A DNA stretch of 34,903 nucleotides, from positions 1 to 34,903 of IMG/VR virus record IMGVR_UViG_3300046804_002948; one strand, given 5' to 3'. The notes beneath the pieces are model-generated. The model did not search any database, was not told the DNA's origin, and worked only from the letters and a program-made list of their open reading frames with translations. The stretch's first letter is position 1, and every line of letters begins with the position of its first letter. This stretch comes from a virus. Of the stretch, positions 1 to 8,132 are shown in pieces. The position numbers were made by a program, and so were the translations under genes.

Positions 1-123
1 GTTAAGAAGGGTTTGGAATGCAGTGATTGAAGCAGGTGTACAATCATCATCTTTAAGTTTTTGAATATAATATTCAAGTGCTTCAATGACCATTTGACGG
101 TCTAATTGGGAAAGAAGTGACAT
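1..123 (-). CDS. Hypothetical protein, 3' end cut by window edge
   Basis: An open minus-strand frame starts at the ATG at 121-123 and runs off the left edge without a stop. The 41 visible residues begin MSLLSQLDRQMVIEALEYYI and look like a soluble amphipathic helical protein. It lies directly downstream of tRNA-Thr in the same direction, so it probably shares the early transcript from the promoter near 634-663. I do not recognise the family. The start is the only ATG, and the codon use resembles the neighbours. Confidence 0.55.
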   Translation of the reverse strand, partial: MSLLSQLDRQMVIEALEYYIQKLKDDDCTPASITAFQTLLN

Positions 124-142
124 TGGAGTTTTATGAACTCAG

Positions 143-215
143 AGCCCCCGACAAGACTTGAACTTGCGACATCAGCTTTACAAAAGCTGCGCTCTACCAG
201 CTGAGCTACAAGGGC
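143..215 (-). tRNA. tRNA-Thr (anticodon UGU)
   Basis: The minus strand folds into a 73-nt cloverleaf. The acceptor stem is GCCCUUG/CGGGGGC with two G.U pairs. The D-arm contains AGCUCAGCUGGUAGAGC, the anticodon stem is CAGCU/AGCUG around loop UUUGUAA (anticodon UGU, codon ACA), and the T-stem is GCAAG/CUUGU. CCA is not encoded. It sits 1 nt from the stop of the neighbouring gene at 217. tRNAs reading A/T-ending codons are usual in cyanomyoviruses. Confidence 0.95.
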
Positions 216-216
216 A

Positions 217-486
217 TTAATCAACAGGTAACATTTCTGGATTTTCCAGTTCAAGTTCAAACATAAGAGGATGACATTCTTCAAGCATTAAGTAGTATGA
301 TGCTTGGTAAAGGTCTTCTGGTTCAAACCGTCTTTCGTTATCTGCTAGTTTGATTAGTTCCAAATCGAATACTGATTCGTCCGGAAGTTCGTCAAAAGTA
401 AAAGGAATTTGATTTATGAAATACATTAGAACTATTTGAGTTCCGCGATTATACCAAACATAAGTGGCATCTATTCTGTATTTCAT
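217..486 (-). CDS. Conserved hypothetical protein, 89 aa
   Basis: An acidic 89-residue protein starting MKYRIDATYVWYNRG, with an aromatic beta-like N-terminal half and an acidic helical C-terminal half (residues 35-85). No catalytic motif or membrane segment is visible. It is sandwiched between tRNA-Leu and tRNA-Thr on the same strand, with its stop 1 nt from the tRNA-Thr 5' end. It is therefore probably carried on the same early transcript and released by tRNA processing. The function is unknown. The position and length fit a real gene. Confidence 0.7.
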   Translation of the reverse strand: MKYRIDATYVWYNRGTQIVLMYFINQIPFTFDELPDESVFDLELIKLADNERRFEPEDLYQASYYLMLEECHPLMFELELENPEMLPVD

Positions 487-529
487 AGAATAGTTTTTTT
501 ACTTTTGTTTATTTAGAGGGAAAACCTCA

Positions 530-602
530 TAGGCGTGGTCGGATTCGAACCGACACTGGATCGATTTTAAGTCGATTTTCTCTGCCGTTGGAATACACGC
601 CC
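530..602 (-). tRNA. tRNA-Leu (anticodon UAA), short variable arm
   Basis: A 73-nt minus-strand cloverleaf. The acceptor is GGGCGUG/CACGCCU (first pair G.U), the anticodon stem is AUCGA/UCGAU around CUUAAAA (anticodon UAA, codon UUA), and the T-stem is GUCGG/CCGAC with loop UUCGAAU. The D-stem is weak (UUCC/GAGA). The variable region is only about 5 nt, whereas bacterial tRNA-Leu normally has a long variable arm. The identity rests on the anticodon alone. Confidence 0.88.
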
Positions 603-612
603 AATAAAAAAC

Positions 613-816
613 TTACGCTTGGTAAGTAGTAGGATTATACTTCAAGTACTCAAAAAATGTCAACTTCATTTCTTTATGTGACATTCCACAGTGTTTTGCT
701 GCTTCTGGAAGATTCATTTTAGCATAAAACAAACCTTCATTTGCTTCTTTAACATTTTGGGGGGTAGTTTTGATTGGTTCCTCTTTGAGGTCTTTGTATG
801 AGATTTTATAAACCAT
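613..816 (-). CDS. Small conserved protein with possible Fis-like helix-turn-helix
   Basis: A 67-residue protein starting MVYKISYKDLK at the ATG at 816; an in-frame TTG three codons upstream is less likely. Residues 32-60 (N-L-P-E-A-A-K-H-C-G-M-S...) have the A-x3-G spacing of a Fis-type helix-turn-helix followed by an aromatic helix, which suggests DNA binding. This is a pattern match by eye only. Its 3' end contains a sigma70-like promoter (634-663) that probably drives the tRNA genes downstream. I do not know the family's function. Confidence 0.7.
   Translation of the reverse strand: MVYKISYKDLKEEPIKTTPQNVKEANEGLFYAKMNLPEAAKHCGMSHKEMKLTFFEYLKYNPTTYQA
634..663 (-). promoter_or_regulatory. 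Sigma70-like early promoter inside CDS 613-816
   Basis: The minus strand reads TTGACA (658-663), an 18-nt spacer, then TATAAT (634-639). Both hexamers match consensus. Transcription would enter tRNA-Leu, the 89-aa gene and tRNA-Thr. The element lies in the coding 3' end of the upstream gene. Confidence 0.7.
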
Positions 817-862
817 ACTTTTCAAAAAAGTAATAGGGGCATTTTTTACCGGAAGATTTTTT

Positions 863-888
863 TCGACCTTTTTGGATTTAAAGGTCGA
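863..888. repeat. 9-bp perfect inverted repeat (hairpin)
   Basis: TCGACCTTT (863-871) is complementary to AAAGGTCGA (880-888) with an 8-nt loop. It lies between the stop of the 60-aa gene (897) and the start of CDS 613-816. On the minus-strand transcript it is followed by an A-run rather than a U-run, so it is not a canonical terminator for these genes. It may be a processing or stability hairpin. Confidence 0.55.
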
Positions 889-896
889 TTTTGATT

Positions 897-1079
897 TCAG
901 AGAGGACTTGCATAAGAAAGTGTGTCCTCATCTAGTGTAGCACGAACGAAGTCTAGCACATTCATAAACTCCTCAACCGTTTCACAAGTCACTTGTTTTT
1001 CTGACCCCTCACTGGAATAAATGTACACAGTTCGTTTGATTGGGTCCACTACGCAGCGTGAGAGGTACTCGTCTTGCAT
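897..1079 (-). CDS. Conserved cyanophage hypothetical protein, 60 aa
   Basis: A 60-residue protein starting MQDEYLSRCVVDPIKRTVYIY and ending with an acidic helix. A short beta-hairpin-like N-terminal half (residues 8-30) is followed by a helix (34-52). No motif gives a function. It is the first gene behind the strong promoter at 1105-1133, which suggests early expression. It resembles small proteins conserved among T4-like cyanophages, but I cannot assign a role. Confidence 0.72.
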   Translation of the reverse strand: MQDEYLSRCVVDPIKRTVYIYSSEGSEKQVTCETVEEFMNVLDFVRATLDEDTLSYASPL

Positions 1080-1104
1080 TCGGTCGTCCGTTGATTACCC
1101 ATGT

Positions 1105-1133
1105 ATCATATCAGACCATAGATGCCGTGTCAA
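1105..1133 (-). promoter_or_regulatory. Sigma70-like early promoter overlapping stop of CDS 1111-1404
   Basis: The minus strand reads TTGACA (1128-1133), a 17-nt spacer, then TATGAT (1105-1110). The -35 box and spacer encode the last residues and stop of the upstream structural gene. This separates the late tail module from the early small genes and tRNAs downstream. Confidence 0.75.
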
Positions 1134-1404
1134 GCACTTTGCCAAATATTACATAAAAGCAATCAACTGGCATCCCATTAGTCTGCAAATAAACTTCAAG
1201 TCCCTGAACCCTCTTCACAATAAGATTTTGATTTGCTCCGATGGGTGTTAAATGAACAGTAACAGAAGTTAAATCTACAAACTCTTCCCACTCTTTTGGA
1301 AGATCAATCTTATTACTTTTTGATCTCCCTCGTATGAAAACAGTATTATCCTCAGTTAGGGTTGGATAATATTTAAGTTCCTTTTCTTTAAGATTTATTT
1401 TCAT
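1111..1404 (-). CDS. Stand-alone copy of a tail-fibre C-terminal beta domain
   Basis: A 97-residue protein made almost wholly of the domain that ends the 305-aa protein at 2835-3752. Shared landmarks are a short R-G-R/Y-R-G-K entry strand, I-x-L-P-x-x-W, the strand (S)(I/V)TV-x-L-T-P, a Q-x-L-x-V-K strand, and a C-x-Y-V-x-x-G-K close. The N-terminal HP-T-K...LEGPE part present in the larger protein is missing. It sits 9 nt downstream of the 473-aa structural gene. It is likely a virion or adhesin-associated beta protein, or the remnant of a fibre gene exchange. The exact role is unknown. Confidence 0.75.
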   Translation of the reverse strand: MKINLKEKELKYYPTLTEDNTVFIRGRSKSNKIDLPKEWEEFVDLTSVTVHLTPIGANQNLIVKRVQGLEVYLQTNGMPVDCFYVIFGKVLDTASMV

Positions 1405-1413
1405 AAATTTACC

Positions 1414-2835
1414 TTATAAACAGCTTGTAGATCCAGTACCATCTATTGTATTTTCAGTATCATTTATATAATCTTCAAGATCTTTATAATCATCTACACG
1501 ATCACTTTCTCCGCCAATTGATTGGCGAAGACCCCATATTTTTAAAGAGTATTCCATTCTTTCCTTTCTTAATGCATTTGCTGCATTAATTTTTTTCTGA
1601 ATACAATTAGATCCAGAAGAAAGAGCAGATTGTGCAGTGTTTCTTGCGGAAATTGCATTGGTTAATGAATCTTCTATTGTAGTACATTCTGCAGAAGCAG
1701 AAATTGGTGAATAAAGTCCAGTCAAAGTTGCTGTTATTAGTGTTGCTCCTTCAGATTGAGGTGTTCCAAAATATGAAGGTTCGCTGGTAAATCCAACAAT
1801 ATTATAAATTCTACCAGCACCAACTTTCGGTTCTTTAATTTTTTCTCCACCTTTCTCAATTCCCGCTAATTCTGGTTTCCAACTTTGAGATGCAGGTGGG
1901 TTTTTGCTATTATCATACTCAATAAAAGTCCCAATACCAATATTATCGGAATCCATAATTCCAATCGTTTGTGGAGAAAAGGGGTTTTTTGTAAAGGGGA
2001 TTTTATACTTAAATCTTGGTTTTGTCTGATCAAAAGTATCTGGATCAGTTACAACAGTAAATTGAGTATATGACCCATCACTTTCTGGAATTGTAGAAAA
2101 TCCTATAGTAGCATTTTTTAAAATAATTGTAGAAACGTCCAATGATGTAGTGGCAATTCCAACAACATCATTCATTAATGTAGTTGTAATTCCAGTAATT
2201 GTAGTTGAACCAAATCCAACAATCTTATTATTGCTTCCCGAAAAAACACCATTTTTAGAACATAATATTAGGTTACCAACTTCGAATGTTTGTGCGAGTT
2301 CTTGAGAAGACTGAGAAACAATAGAAAGAATTGTTGATCCAATTCCAACAATTCCAATAAAACTACCAATAGTCGTGTCACCTATATCCTTAGTATAAGG
2401 TTCATTATAATATTTAATAGCGTGTAGATTATCACCGACTACTCCAGGAATTTCAATTACTCCATCAGCATATGTGGTAATCACGCCAGATGCATCTAAA
2501 AACGCAACAGAAGTACCATATCCAACAACAGACAACTTTGTAACTATTAAAGAATAATTTCCAGTTCCGGAATTATAACCAGTGACTCTCCAAAATAAAT
2601 CACTCCTACAATGAGCAGTTACGCGACTTTGATACCCAGACTGAACTCCAACTAAAGTGTTGTTTACTGCGGTTATGTCAGCAAATATATCCTTATCAAT
2701 TGCAATTACAGCATTATCATAATCTTCTTTTAAAGCATCTGTAATCAATATTTGTTCTTTAAAGTAGTTAATATTATCTAACTTTTGTTGTTTTTTTGCC
2801 GCAATATCTTTTTTTATTTTGTCGGTTAATGCCAT
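1414..2835 (-). CDS. Virion structural protein, 473 aa
   Basis: A large, low-Cys protein rich in Gly, Ser, Thr and Ile. Residues 1-60 are a charged helical N-terminus (MALTDKIKKDIAAKKQQK...). Residues 70-400 are repetitive beta-rich sequence with many GIGST/GFGST-type turns. Residues 400-465 are helical again with several Cys. Its ATG overlaps the stop of the upstream fibre-like gene (TAATG at 2833-2837), which implies translational coupling. This composition is typical of cyanomyovirus structural proteins in the baseplate/fibre cluster. I cannot name a T4 equivalent. Confidence 0.8.
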   Translation of the reverse strand: MALTDKIKKDIAAKKQQKLDNINYFKEQILITDALKEDYDNAVIAIDKDIFADITAVNNTLVGVQSGYQSRVTAHCRSDLFWRVTGYNSGTGNYSLIVTKLSVVGYGTSVAFLDASGVITTYADGVIEIPGVVGDNLHAIKYYNEPYTKDIGDTTIGSFIGIVGIGSTILSIVSQSSQELAQTFEVGNLILCSKNGVFSGSNNKIVGFGSTTITGITTTLMNDVVGIATTSLDVSTIILKNATIGFSTIPESDGSYTQFTVVTDPDTFDQTKPRFKYKIPFTKNPFSPQTIGIMDSDNIGIGTFIEYDNSKNPPASQSWKPELAGIEKGGEKIKEPKVGAGRIYNIVGFTSEPSYFGTPQSEGATLITATLTGLYSPISASAECTTIEDSLTNAISARNTAQSALSSGSNCIQKKINAANALRKERMEYSLKIWGLRQSIGGESDRVDDYKDLEDYINDTENTIDGTGSTSCL

Positions 2836-3752
2836 TACTTACTTCCTCGCATTTCAGTTCCTTTATATTCAACTTCAAGATCTGGAACATCTTTTCTTTT
2901 TCCATGAACTACATAACTACAATTTATAGAGGAACCGGAATTATTTTGAACCACAATTCTAGTTCCCCATTCAATTGATTTAACGAATAACTCTTGATAA
3001 TAGTTATGTGGAGTTAAATTAACTGTAATCGATTCCGCATCAACAAGTCCTCTCCAATACTCGGGCAGTTCTATCACATTAGTATTCTCCAATTTTCCTC
3101 TATAATAAACACCAATTTCCGGTCCTTCCAAACAAGTATGTACCAATCTATGATTTGGTTTTGTTGGATGAGGAATATCAAATTTTTTGAATGGTGCGGC
3201 AACATGTTCGAACATTCCAAGATCAGCTTTACATATATCAGTCTTAAGAAGTCCATTTACAGTTACTATACCATTAAAAACTTTGGCATCGGATCTTGCC
3301 TCTGCACCAACTGCCGCTTTTGCTGCATCAATAACTTCTGCTCCTGTCAGTGTTTTTGCGCCAGTCCAAGTAAGAATTCCATATCCATTAGTATTTGGAG
3401 ATGAAATTATAATAGAAGTTTGATTTGAAATACTAATAACTAATGAATTGATGTTAATTCCAACCGGTCCTGCAATATCTCCTAACATCACATCGATGGG
3501 AGTTGGAGCTAGACCTCTTGTAGAAACCTTAAAGATTGATGGTGGTGGGGGAAGTGCCTCAACATTTGCACACCTAGCAACCATCAAGTTTGCTTCTGAT
3601 GCACTGTATGAAAGAGGAGTTCCTACTAATACAGGTCCTTCAAGATACGCTGATCCTCTAATCTCAGATGGTCCTACTCCAAGAGCAATCGCTGGTGGAT
3701 TTGCACACCCTACAAATAATCTTTTTCCTACAAATAAATCGGGTACTTTCAT
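2835..3752 (-). CDS. Fibre-like virion structural protein with conserved C-terminal beta domain
   Basis: A 305-residue protein. Residues 1-150 are beta-rich with Ala/Pro/Gly turns; residues 150-185 contain an Ala-rich segment and repeated V-x-G-x-V strands. The C-terminal domain (about 195-290) runs HPTK...H-T-C-L-E-G-P-E-I-G-V-Y-Y-R-G, I-E-L-P-E-Y-W, S-I-T-V-N-L-T-P, then C-S-Y-V-V-H-G. That domain recurs in tail-fibre and structural proteins of marine T4-like phages. It overlaps the upstream spike gene by 4 nt (3749-3752) and the downstream gene by 1 nt, so it is part of a tightly coupled late operon. The precise virion location is not shown by the sequence. Confidence 0.78.
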   Translation of the reverse strand: MKVPDLFVGKRLFVGCANPPAIALGVGPSEIRGSAYLEGPVLVGTPLSYSASEANLMVARCANVEALPPPPSIFKVSTRGLAPTPIDVMLGDIAGPVGININSLVISISNQTSIIISSPNTNGYGILTWTGAKTLTGAEVIDAAKAAVGAEARSDAKVFNGIVTVNGLLKTDICKADLGMFEHVAAPFKKFDIPHPTKPNHRLVHTCLEGPEIGVYYRGKLENTNVIELPEYWRGLVDAESITVNLTPHNYYQELFVKSIEWGTRIVVQNNSGSSINCSYVVHGKRKDVPDLEVEYKGTEMRGSK

Positions 3753-4390
3753 CCTACTATATCCTTAATAACATTCAATAATCTATTCGTAACTTCAAGT
3801 GGTGTTGATACTGTTGGTGTCGGACAAATTTTAGATCCCTTTGCAACTGGATTTAATCCGCCAGTAGATGCAGAATCCATTGCATCAACTAATCCACCAT
3901 AGATATTTAATATGCCATTTCCGATGACTTCTACAGTCTTCTCAGAAAAAATTTTAGTATTAACATCAGATTTTATAATTGCATTCTGTTTTCCGTAGAT
4001 TGTAACATTTTGATTTGCCTCAATATTAATATTTCCGTTCTTTCCATCAGCACCCTTTGCGATCAGATCAATATTTTCTGCATAAATTCTGATTCTTCCA
4101 TTTTTTGCATTTAAAATAAGGTCACCATTTACGGCATCCATAAAAATTCCAGGTTGCCCATATGGAGTAGTGTCTCCAGCCTGAACCTGAAAAGATCCAG
4201 AGGACTTACAAATAGTTCCGTTTTTTCTATGAGGTTTTCCAGAAGTTTCAAGAGTTATATAATGATTGGCATCATGACCACTTCTTAATGCTACCGCAGA
4301 AACAACACCATCCTCATGGATATGACCAAACTTAAGTTCTCCATCTCTTGTACCATAACCAATAGTTCTATGATTTTGAGTTTTAGCCAT
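3749..4390 (-). CDS. Separate beta-helix tail-spike protein (gp5 C-terminal-like)
   Basis: A 213-residue protein. Residues 75-165 have the short alternating strands of VgrG/gp5 triple beta-helices: G-D-L-I-L-N-A, G-R-I-R-I-Y-A, I-D-L-I-A-K-G, G-N-I-N-I-E-A, V-T-I-Y-G, V-E-V-I-G-N-G. The N-terminal part repeats GYG/GHIH beta turns. In T4 this helix is the C-terminal third of gp5 and forms the membrane-puncturing needle. Here it is a separate gene whose start codon overlaps the end of the gp5 homologue at 4390. The inferred role is the central baseplate spike. The motif evidence is visible; trimerisation is inferred. Confidence 0.72.
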   Translation of the reverse strand: MAKTQNHRTIGYGTRDGELKFGHIHEDGVVSAVALRSGHDANHYITLETSGKPHRKNGTICKSSGSFQVQAGDTTPYGQPGIFMDAVNGDLILNAKNGRIRIYAENIDLIAKGADGKNGNINIEANQNVTIYGKQNAIIKSDVNTKIFSEKTVEVIGNGILNIYGGLVDAMDSASTGGLNPVAKGSKICPTPTVSTPLEVTNRLLNVIKDIVG

Positions 4391-6573
4391 TAGAATTTAC
4401 CCACACAATCTACAACAGAAACAACTGGAACATCGATTCCAAATGCCAATACATCTTTATTTACCTTCAACAATGGTTTTAAGACAGCGTTGAAACCAGT
4501 CTCAGATTCAACAAAAATGTTTGGCATTTCTGTATATCCGATTCCGGTTTTAATTACTTTTACTTCTGTTAATGATCCAGAGGCATCACAATAAAACTGA
4601 ACTTCAACACCATTGCTTGGTGTAATTATAATCTCATCTTTAGAACAATTATAGTTTGACCCGGGATTTTCAATTATAACATCTTCAAGTTCTAACATAA
4701 CCGGATACTTTCCATTACCTAAAGATGCGTCTTTTCTTCTATCTGAAGGTGGGAGTTTAGTTTCTTCGCACTCTGGTGCAATTACTGTTTCTTTCTTTGT
4801 GGCAATTCTAGTATCACCACACGAATACAATTCATCGCCCGGATTAAGGTTCATAGGTTCTCCCGGATTATATGGTCTGTCATATTTTCCATCGGATCTT
4901 TTAATAGATGACTGTTTTTTTTCAGCCCAACGGCGGCCATCTCCTCCACGATCTCCATTTGGTGCAGGTAAATATCCAGATCCAGGATTATCTATTAAAA
5001 CTTTAGTTACTCCTTTACCTTTATCTACAGAACCCAAAACAGCTCTACCTGATGCTCCTTTTCCTATCCCACAAGAATCAACAAATCTAACTGTCGGAGC
5101 TGATTGATATCCACTACCAAAGGAAGTTAAATCAACACCAAGAATATCACCAGTAGCACTTATGATTGCATTTCCTGCCGCACCTGAACCACCACCACCA
5201 TAAAATTCAACGGTAGGAGGTCCACAGAATATGGGACCAACATTACAAGTATCTTGAAAAATATCACTGAAATCAAAATTAAAATCAAAATTATCTGGAT
5301 CAACGGATTGTTGGACATCAGAAGCATATGATTTTATTTTATCAATCAAACCCGTTATATTAGATCCAACATTAAACTTTGTTGCTCCATCCCATACACT
5401 CCAAGCTGTAATCTCAGGACAATCTGGAGTTTCTTCGCATTGAAGAAATGAGATTAAATCGGTTACAAAGTCAATAATATCACCAGCAATATCTAATGCG
5501 CCAAGAAGAGCATTTAATGGAGCAAGAGCTATTTGAATAGCACTACTAATCAATCCAGTAAGTTTTCCAATGAGAGATGCAAGAATATTCTCAATAGCAC
5601 AAAGAGGAGCATTGATAAATCTTTCTGCAATCTGAAGTAAAAAATTTTGAATAATATCAAGAAGATTTGCAATTATTTTCTTAAATAAACAAGCAATAAC
5701 ATCTTTTGCGGTCTCTAATGCTGATTTTACTGTAGTATCTCTAACATCAGGGGGAACGATTGCATTTGCATCAACGGTTGCTAAATTAAGTTTTTTTTGT
5801 ACACGTTTTTCTATTTCAGTAATGATTGTTTTAATACCCTGAGCAATGAACTTTGAAACATTTTGAATTTTATATTTAATATATTCATCTAAAGTATATT
5901 CTTTTCCCTCTTCACTAATGGTTGGATTTAATATTTTACTTTCCCAACTAGAAACTTGATCTTTGAATTTTTGAACATCCTGAATAAACTTTTTTATTTC
6001 AATCTGAATTTGAACAAGTTGAATCTTATCACAATCGGAAGGTACAGGAAGTCCTGTTTCTTTTTTCCCTTCTTCTTGTTGCTTTATATCAGCGGAAGAA
6101 GTTTTAACTTGTTTAGTGTTTGATTCTGAAACTTCCCCAACAGAAGTAGAAAGGTCAAGTACAGAAACACCTTGCTGCACATAAGTGCTGTAAGGATCAA
6201 ATCCATTTTGTGGAACTTTTTGCTGTAACTTGGTTTGATCATTATTTGCAAAGGTTCCAACAATAACTAATCCAGTCTTAGTGACAGGATCATCATAGAA
6301 TCCCCAAACAAAAGCACCTTCTCTTAGATTAGATGTTTGATAACTTCCTTGATGCCCACTACCAGCAGTAACTGGATAAAGAACTATTGCATCATCTAAC
6401 TGTTCTGTGGGAACCTCTTTTCCCGCAGAATCTCTTCCAATAACACGAACCTTATATCTTGCCCCCCATCCCTTAATATCAGAAGGCGATTTCCATTTCT
6501 CCGATGGAAGGTTTTTTCCTTCCATCTCAGATTCAATTTGACCTCTCCAAGTTACAAACTTTTCTTCAATCAT
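4390..6573 (-). CDS. 5: gp5-like baseplate hub protein, without lysozyme domain
   Basis: A 727-residue protein. Residues 5-125 match the T4 gp5 N-terminal OB-fold: a KVRVIGRD strand, I/V-P-T-E-Q-L-D-D, L-Y-P-V-T-A-G-S-G-H-Q-G-S, a glycine turn, V-x-G-F-Y-D-D, G-L-V-I-V-G-T, then N-G-F-D-P-Y-S. Residues 180-400 are helical and partly hydrophobic where T4 gp5 carries its lysozyme; no E-D-T lysozyme triad is present. Residues 450-727 hold three or more beta repeats (G-S-G-Y...A-P-x-V-x-F) rich in Gly. The beta-helix needle is the next gene. The hub role is inferred from the OB match and from neighbours gp27-like and spike. Confidence 0.78.
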   Translation of the reverse strand: MIEEKFVTWRGQIESEMEGKNLPSEKWKSPSDIKGWGARYKVRVIGRDSAGKEVPTEQLDDAIVLYPVTAGSGHQGSYQTSNLREGAFVWGFYDDPVTKTGLVIVGTFANNDQTKLQQKVPQNGFDPYSTYVQQGVSVLDLSTSVGEVSESNTKQVKTSSADIKQQEEGKKETGLPVPSDCDKIQLVQIQIEIKKFIQDVQKFKDQVSSWESKILNPTISEEGKEYTLDEYIKYKIQNVSKFIAQGIKTIITEIEKRVQKKLNLATVDANAIVPPDVRDTTVKSALETAKDVIACLFKKIIANLLDIIQNFLLQIAERFINAPLCAIENILASLIGKLTGLISSAIQIALAPLNALLGALDIAGDIIDFVTDLISFLQCEETPDCPEITAWSVWDGATKFNVGSNITGLIDKIKSYASDVQQSVDPDNFDFNFDFSDIFQDTCNVGPIFCGPPTVEFYGGGGSGAAGNAIISATGDILGVDLTSFGSGYQSAPTVRFVDSCGIGKGASGRAVLGSVDKGKGVTKVLIDNPGSGYLPAPNGDRGGDGRRWAEKKQSSIKRSDGKYDRPYNPGEPMNLNPGDELYSCGDTRIATKKETVIAPECEETKLPPSDRRKDASLGNGKYPVMLELEDVIIENPGSNYNCSKDEIIITPSNGVEVQFYCDASGSLTEVKVIKTGIGYTEMPNIFVESETGFNAVLKPLLKVNKDVLAFGIDVPVVSVVDCVGKF

Positions 6574-6788
6574 CAGTCGTCATAAATCCTACATTCTAAG
6601 GCATCGGGGTGTCCGTCGCAGTAAAGTTCTAATGCTGTTGGATCGTGATCGTCGTCTGGATGATTCACTTGATATTTTTCAAGAGAATCAAGTTCGTCTT
6701 CTAAATGACGACGACGTTGACTGCTGGTAGTTGCATTGTCTAGTTCATCACGATCATCATTAATATGCTGTTGAAGTGTTCTGTCCAT
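6573..6788 (-). CDS. Small acidic conserved protein in hub operon, 71 aa
   Basis: A highly charged 71-residue protein: a helical coiled-coil-like N-terminus (MDRTLQQHINDDRDELDNA) and an acidic C-terminus with the pattern H-D-P-T-A-L-E-L-Y-C-D. It lies between the gp27-like and gp5 genes, overlapping gp5 by 1 nt, so it is co-translated with the hub. The charge and position suggest an assembly factor or small hub component, but no function can be read from the sequence. Confidence 0.75.
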   Translation of the reverse strand: MDRTLQQHINDDRDELDNATTSSQRRRHLEDELDSLEKYQVNHPDDDHDPTALELYCDGHPDALECRIYDD

Positions 6789-6789
6789 A

Positions 6790-8127
6790 TTAGAAAGGTT
6801 TTCTGCCGATGGAATCTCTCACAAGATTTAATTTAGTAAATGTTTGACCAGGATTACCTCTTATAAAGTGGCATAGGTCTACTATCATATATAGTCCACT
6901 TTTCCTGTAACTAATCTCTTGATTTTCTTCTGTTGAGACTGCAGGAAAATCACAATGAACTAGATCACCCGCACTCAGTCCAAAATCACCAGGAATTGTA
7001 ATGGTTAATAAGGTAGTAAAAAGATTATTATATCTCATTTTGGATTGTCTAAAAATAGCATCAACATCAAAGTTAAGTTCTTTTGACTTTTCAAGTTGCT
7101 TTTCTATAGTTGTCCCTGATGATGCTGATCCTGTATCTTTTTGTTTCACATATATTTGAGTTGAATATTCCTGTAAATTAATATCTTTTCCTAAGACCAC
7201 TGGATCCACTCCACCAGTAGATAAAAGTTGTTTCTCTGCATTAAAATCTGTTTGTTCGTATGCGTGATTATAAGGATTCCAAGTTCTAAGTTGAGTTGAT
7301 AATAATCCACCAGAGAATAACTGATGATCAAGATCAACAGTATTATCAAATTTGTATTCTAGAATCTTTGCATCATATCCAAGAGGAATGGAAGTTGTAT
7401 TATTAAATATAAGTTTCCTCATTGCGGTTTGTTGGAAAAGTTTATCAATAGACTTAAACTTAAATCCACCTCTTCCAGTTCCATTATCAGCAACTTCATA
7501 AAAGAAATATCCAGCAAGATTACCAGAAGCATTCTGTATCTCTGGTACACATCTTGTTGCTAATGTATTAATAAGATCAAAAGGTTTTTGCGTTCCACCG
7601 ATAACGTTATAAGAATTTAATCCACGATCAATATCAAAAGTTTTTTTAGTCTTAATATAATCGGTTTTTAAAATTTTGTAGACAGAATCACTAACATTTC
7701 CATCATATCTTTTCAAGACTCTATTATCTACAATCTCATTATCAATAACCTCTTTTGAATAAAAGTCGATCGTAAAAACTGATTTCTTGTTATGCTCAAC
7801 AATATTTCTAACTTCTTTGATTCTTAAATGATAATCATTCACAAACTTTAAAGATTGCCCATAGTTATCTTCAACTACAAGATTTGTTTTTTCTCCAGCA
7901 GTAAGTTGAATGTCACCTTTTTCTAATGCAGATTCTCCCTTCTGACCAAAACGATTACCACTATCAGTAAAAATTGCCGTTGCTCTTACTGTGTTATCCA
8001 GAAGACTTTCATACAAATGAAGTTCTGAAATACCACCTAATACTGACAAAGATTTTTTTGTATCATAGTTTGAAAAAATATCAAACGTAGTAACATTAGC
8101 GGATCTAGCTTGTTGATTTGCACTCAT
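6790..8127 (-). CDS. Baseplate hub protein, gp27-like
   Basis: A 445-residue protein. The N-terminal 120 residues have tube-like beta strands (G-G-I-S-E-L-H-L-Y-E-S-L, R-A-T-A-I-F-T-D-S). The C-terminal 90 residues show the late hub pattern T-I-P-G-D-F-G-L-S-A-G-D-L-V-H-C, then G-L-Y-M-I-V-D-L-C-H-F-I, then T-F-T-K-L-N-L-V-R-D-S. This is the usual end of gp27/gpD-type hub proteins (a 'GD-hV...Y.I....H' signature). It lies directly upstream of gp5 in transcription order, as gp27 and gp5 partner in T4. The identification is by motif and synteny, without an alignment. Confidence 0.6.
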   Translation of the reverse strand: MSANQQARSANVTTFDIFSNYDTKKSLSVLGGISELHLYESLLDNTVRATAIFTDSGNRFGQKGESALEKGDIQLTAGEKTNLVVEDNYGQSLKFVNDYHLRIKEVRNIVEHNKKSVFTIDFYSKEVIDNEIVDNRVLKRYDGNVSDSVYKILKTDYIKTKKTFDIDRGLNSYNVIGGTQKPFDLINTLATRCVPEIQNASGNLAGYFFYEVADNGTGRGGFKFKSIDKLFQQTAMRKLIFNNTTSIPLGYDAKILEYKFDNTVDLDHQLFSGGLLSTQLRTWNPYNHAYEQTDFNAEKQLLSTGGVDPVVLGKDINLQEYSTQIYVKQKDTGSASSGTTIEKQLEKSKELNFDVDAIFRQSKMRYNNLFTTLLTITIPGDFGLSAGDLVHCDFPAVSTEENQEISYRKSGLYMIVDLCHFIRGNPGQTFTKLNLVRDSIGRKPF

Positions 8128-8132
8128 TTTTA

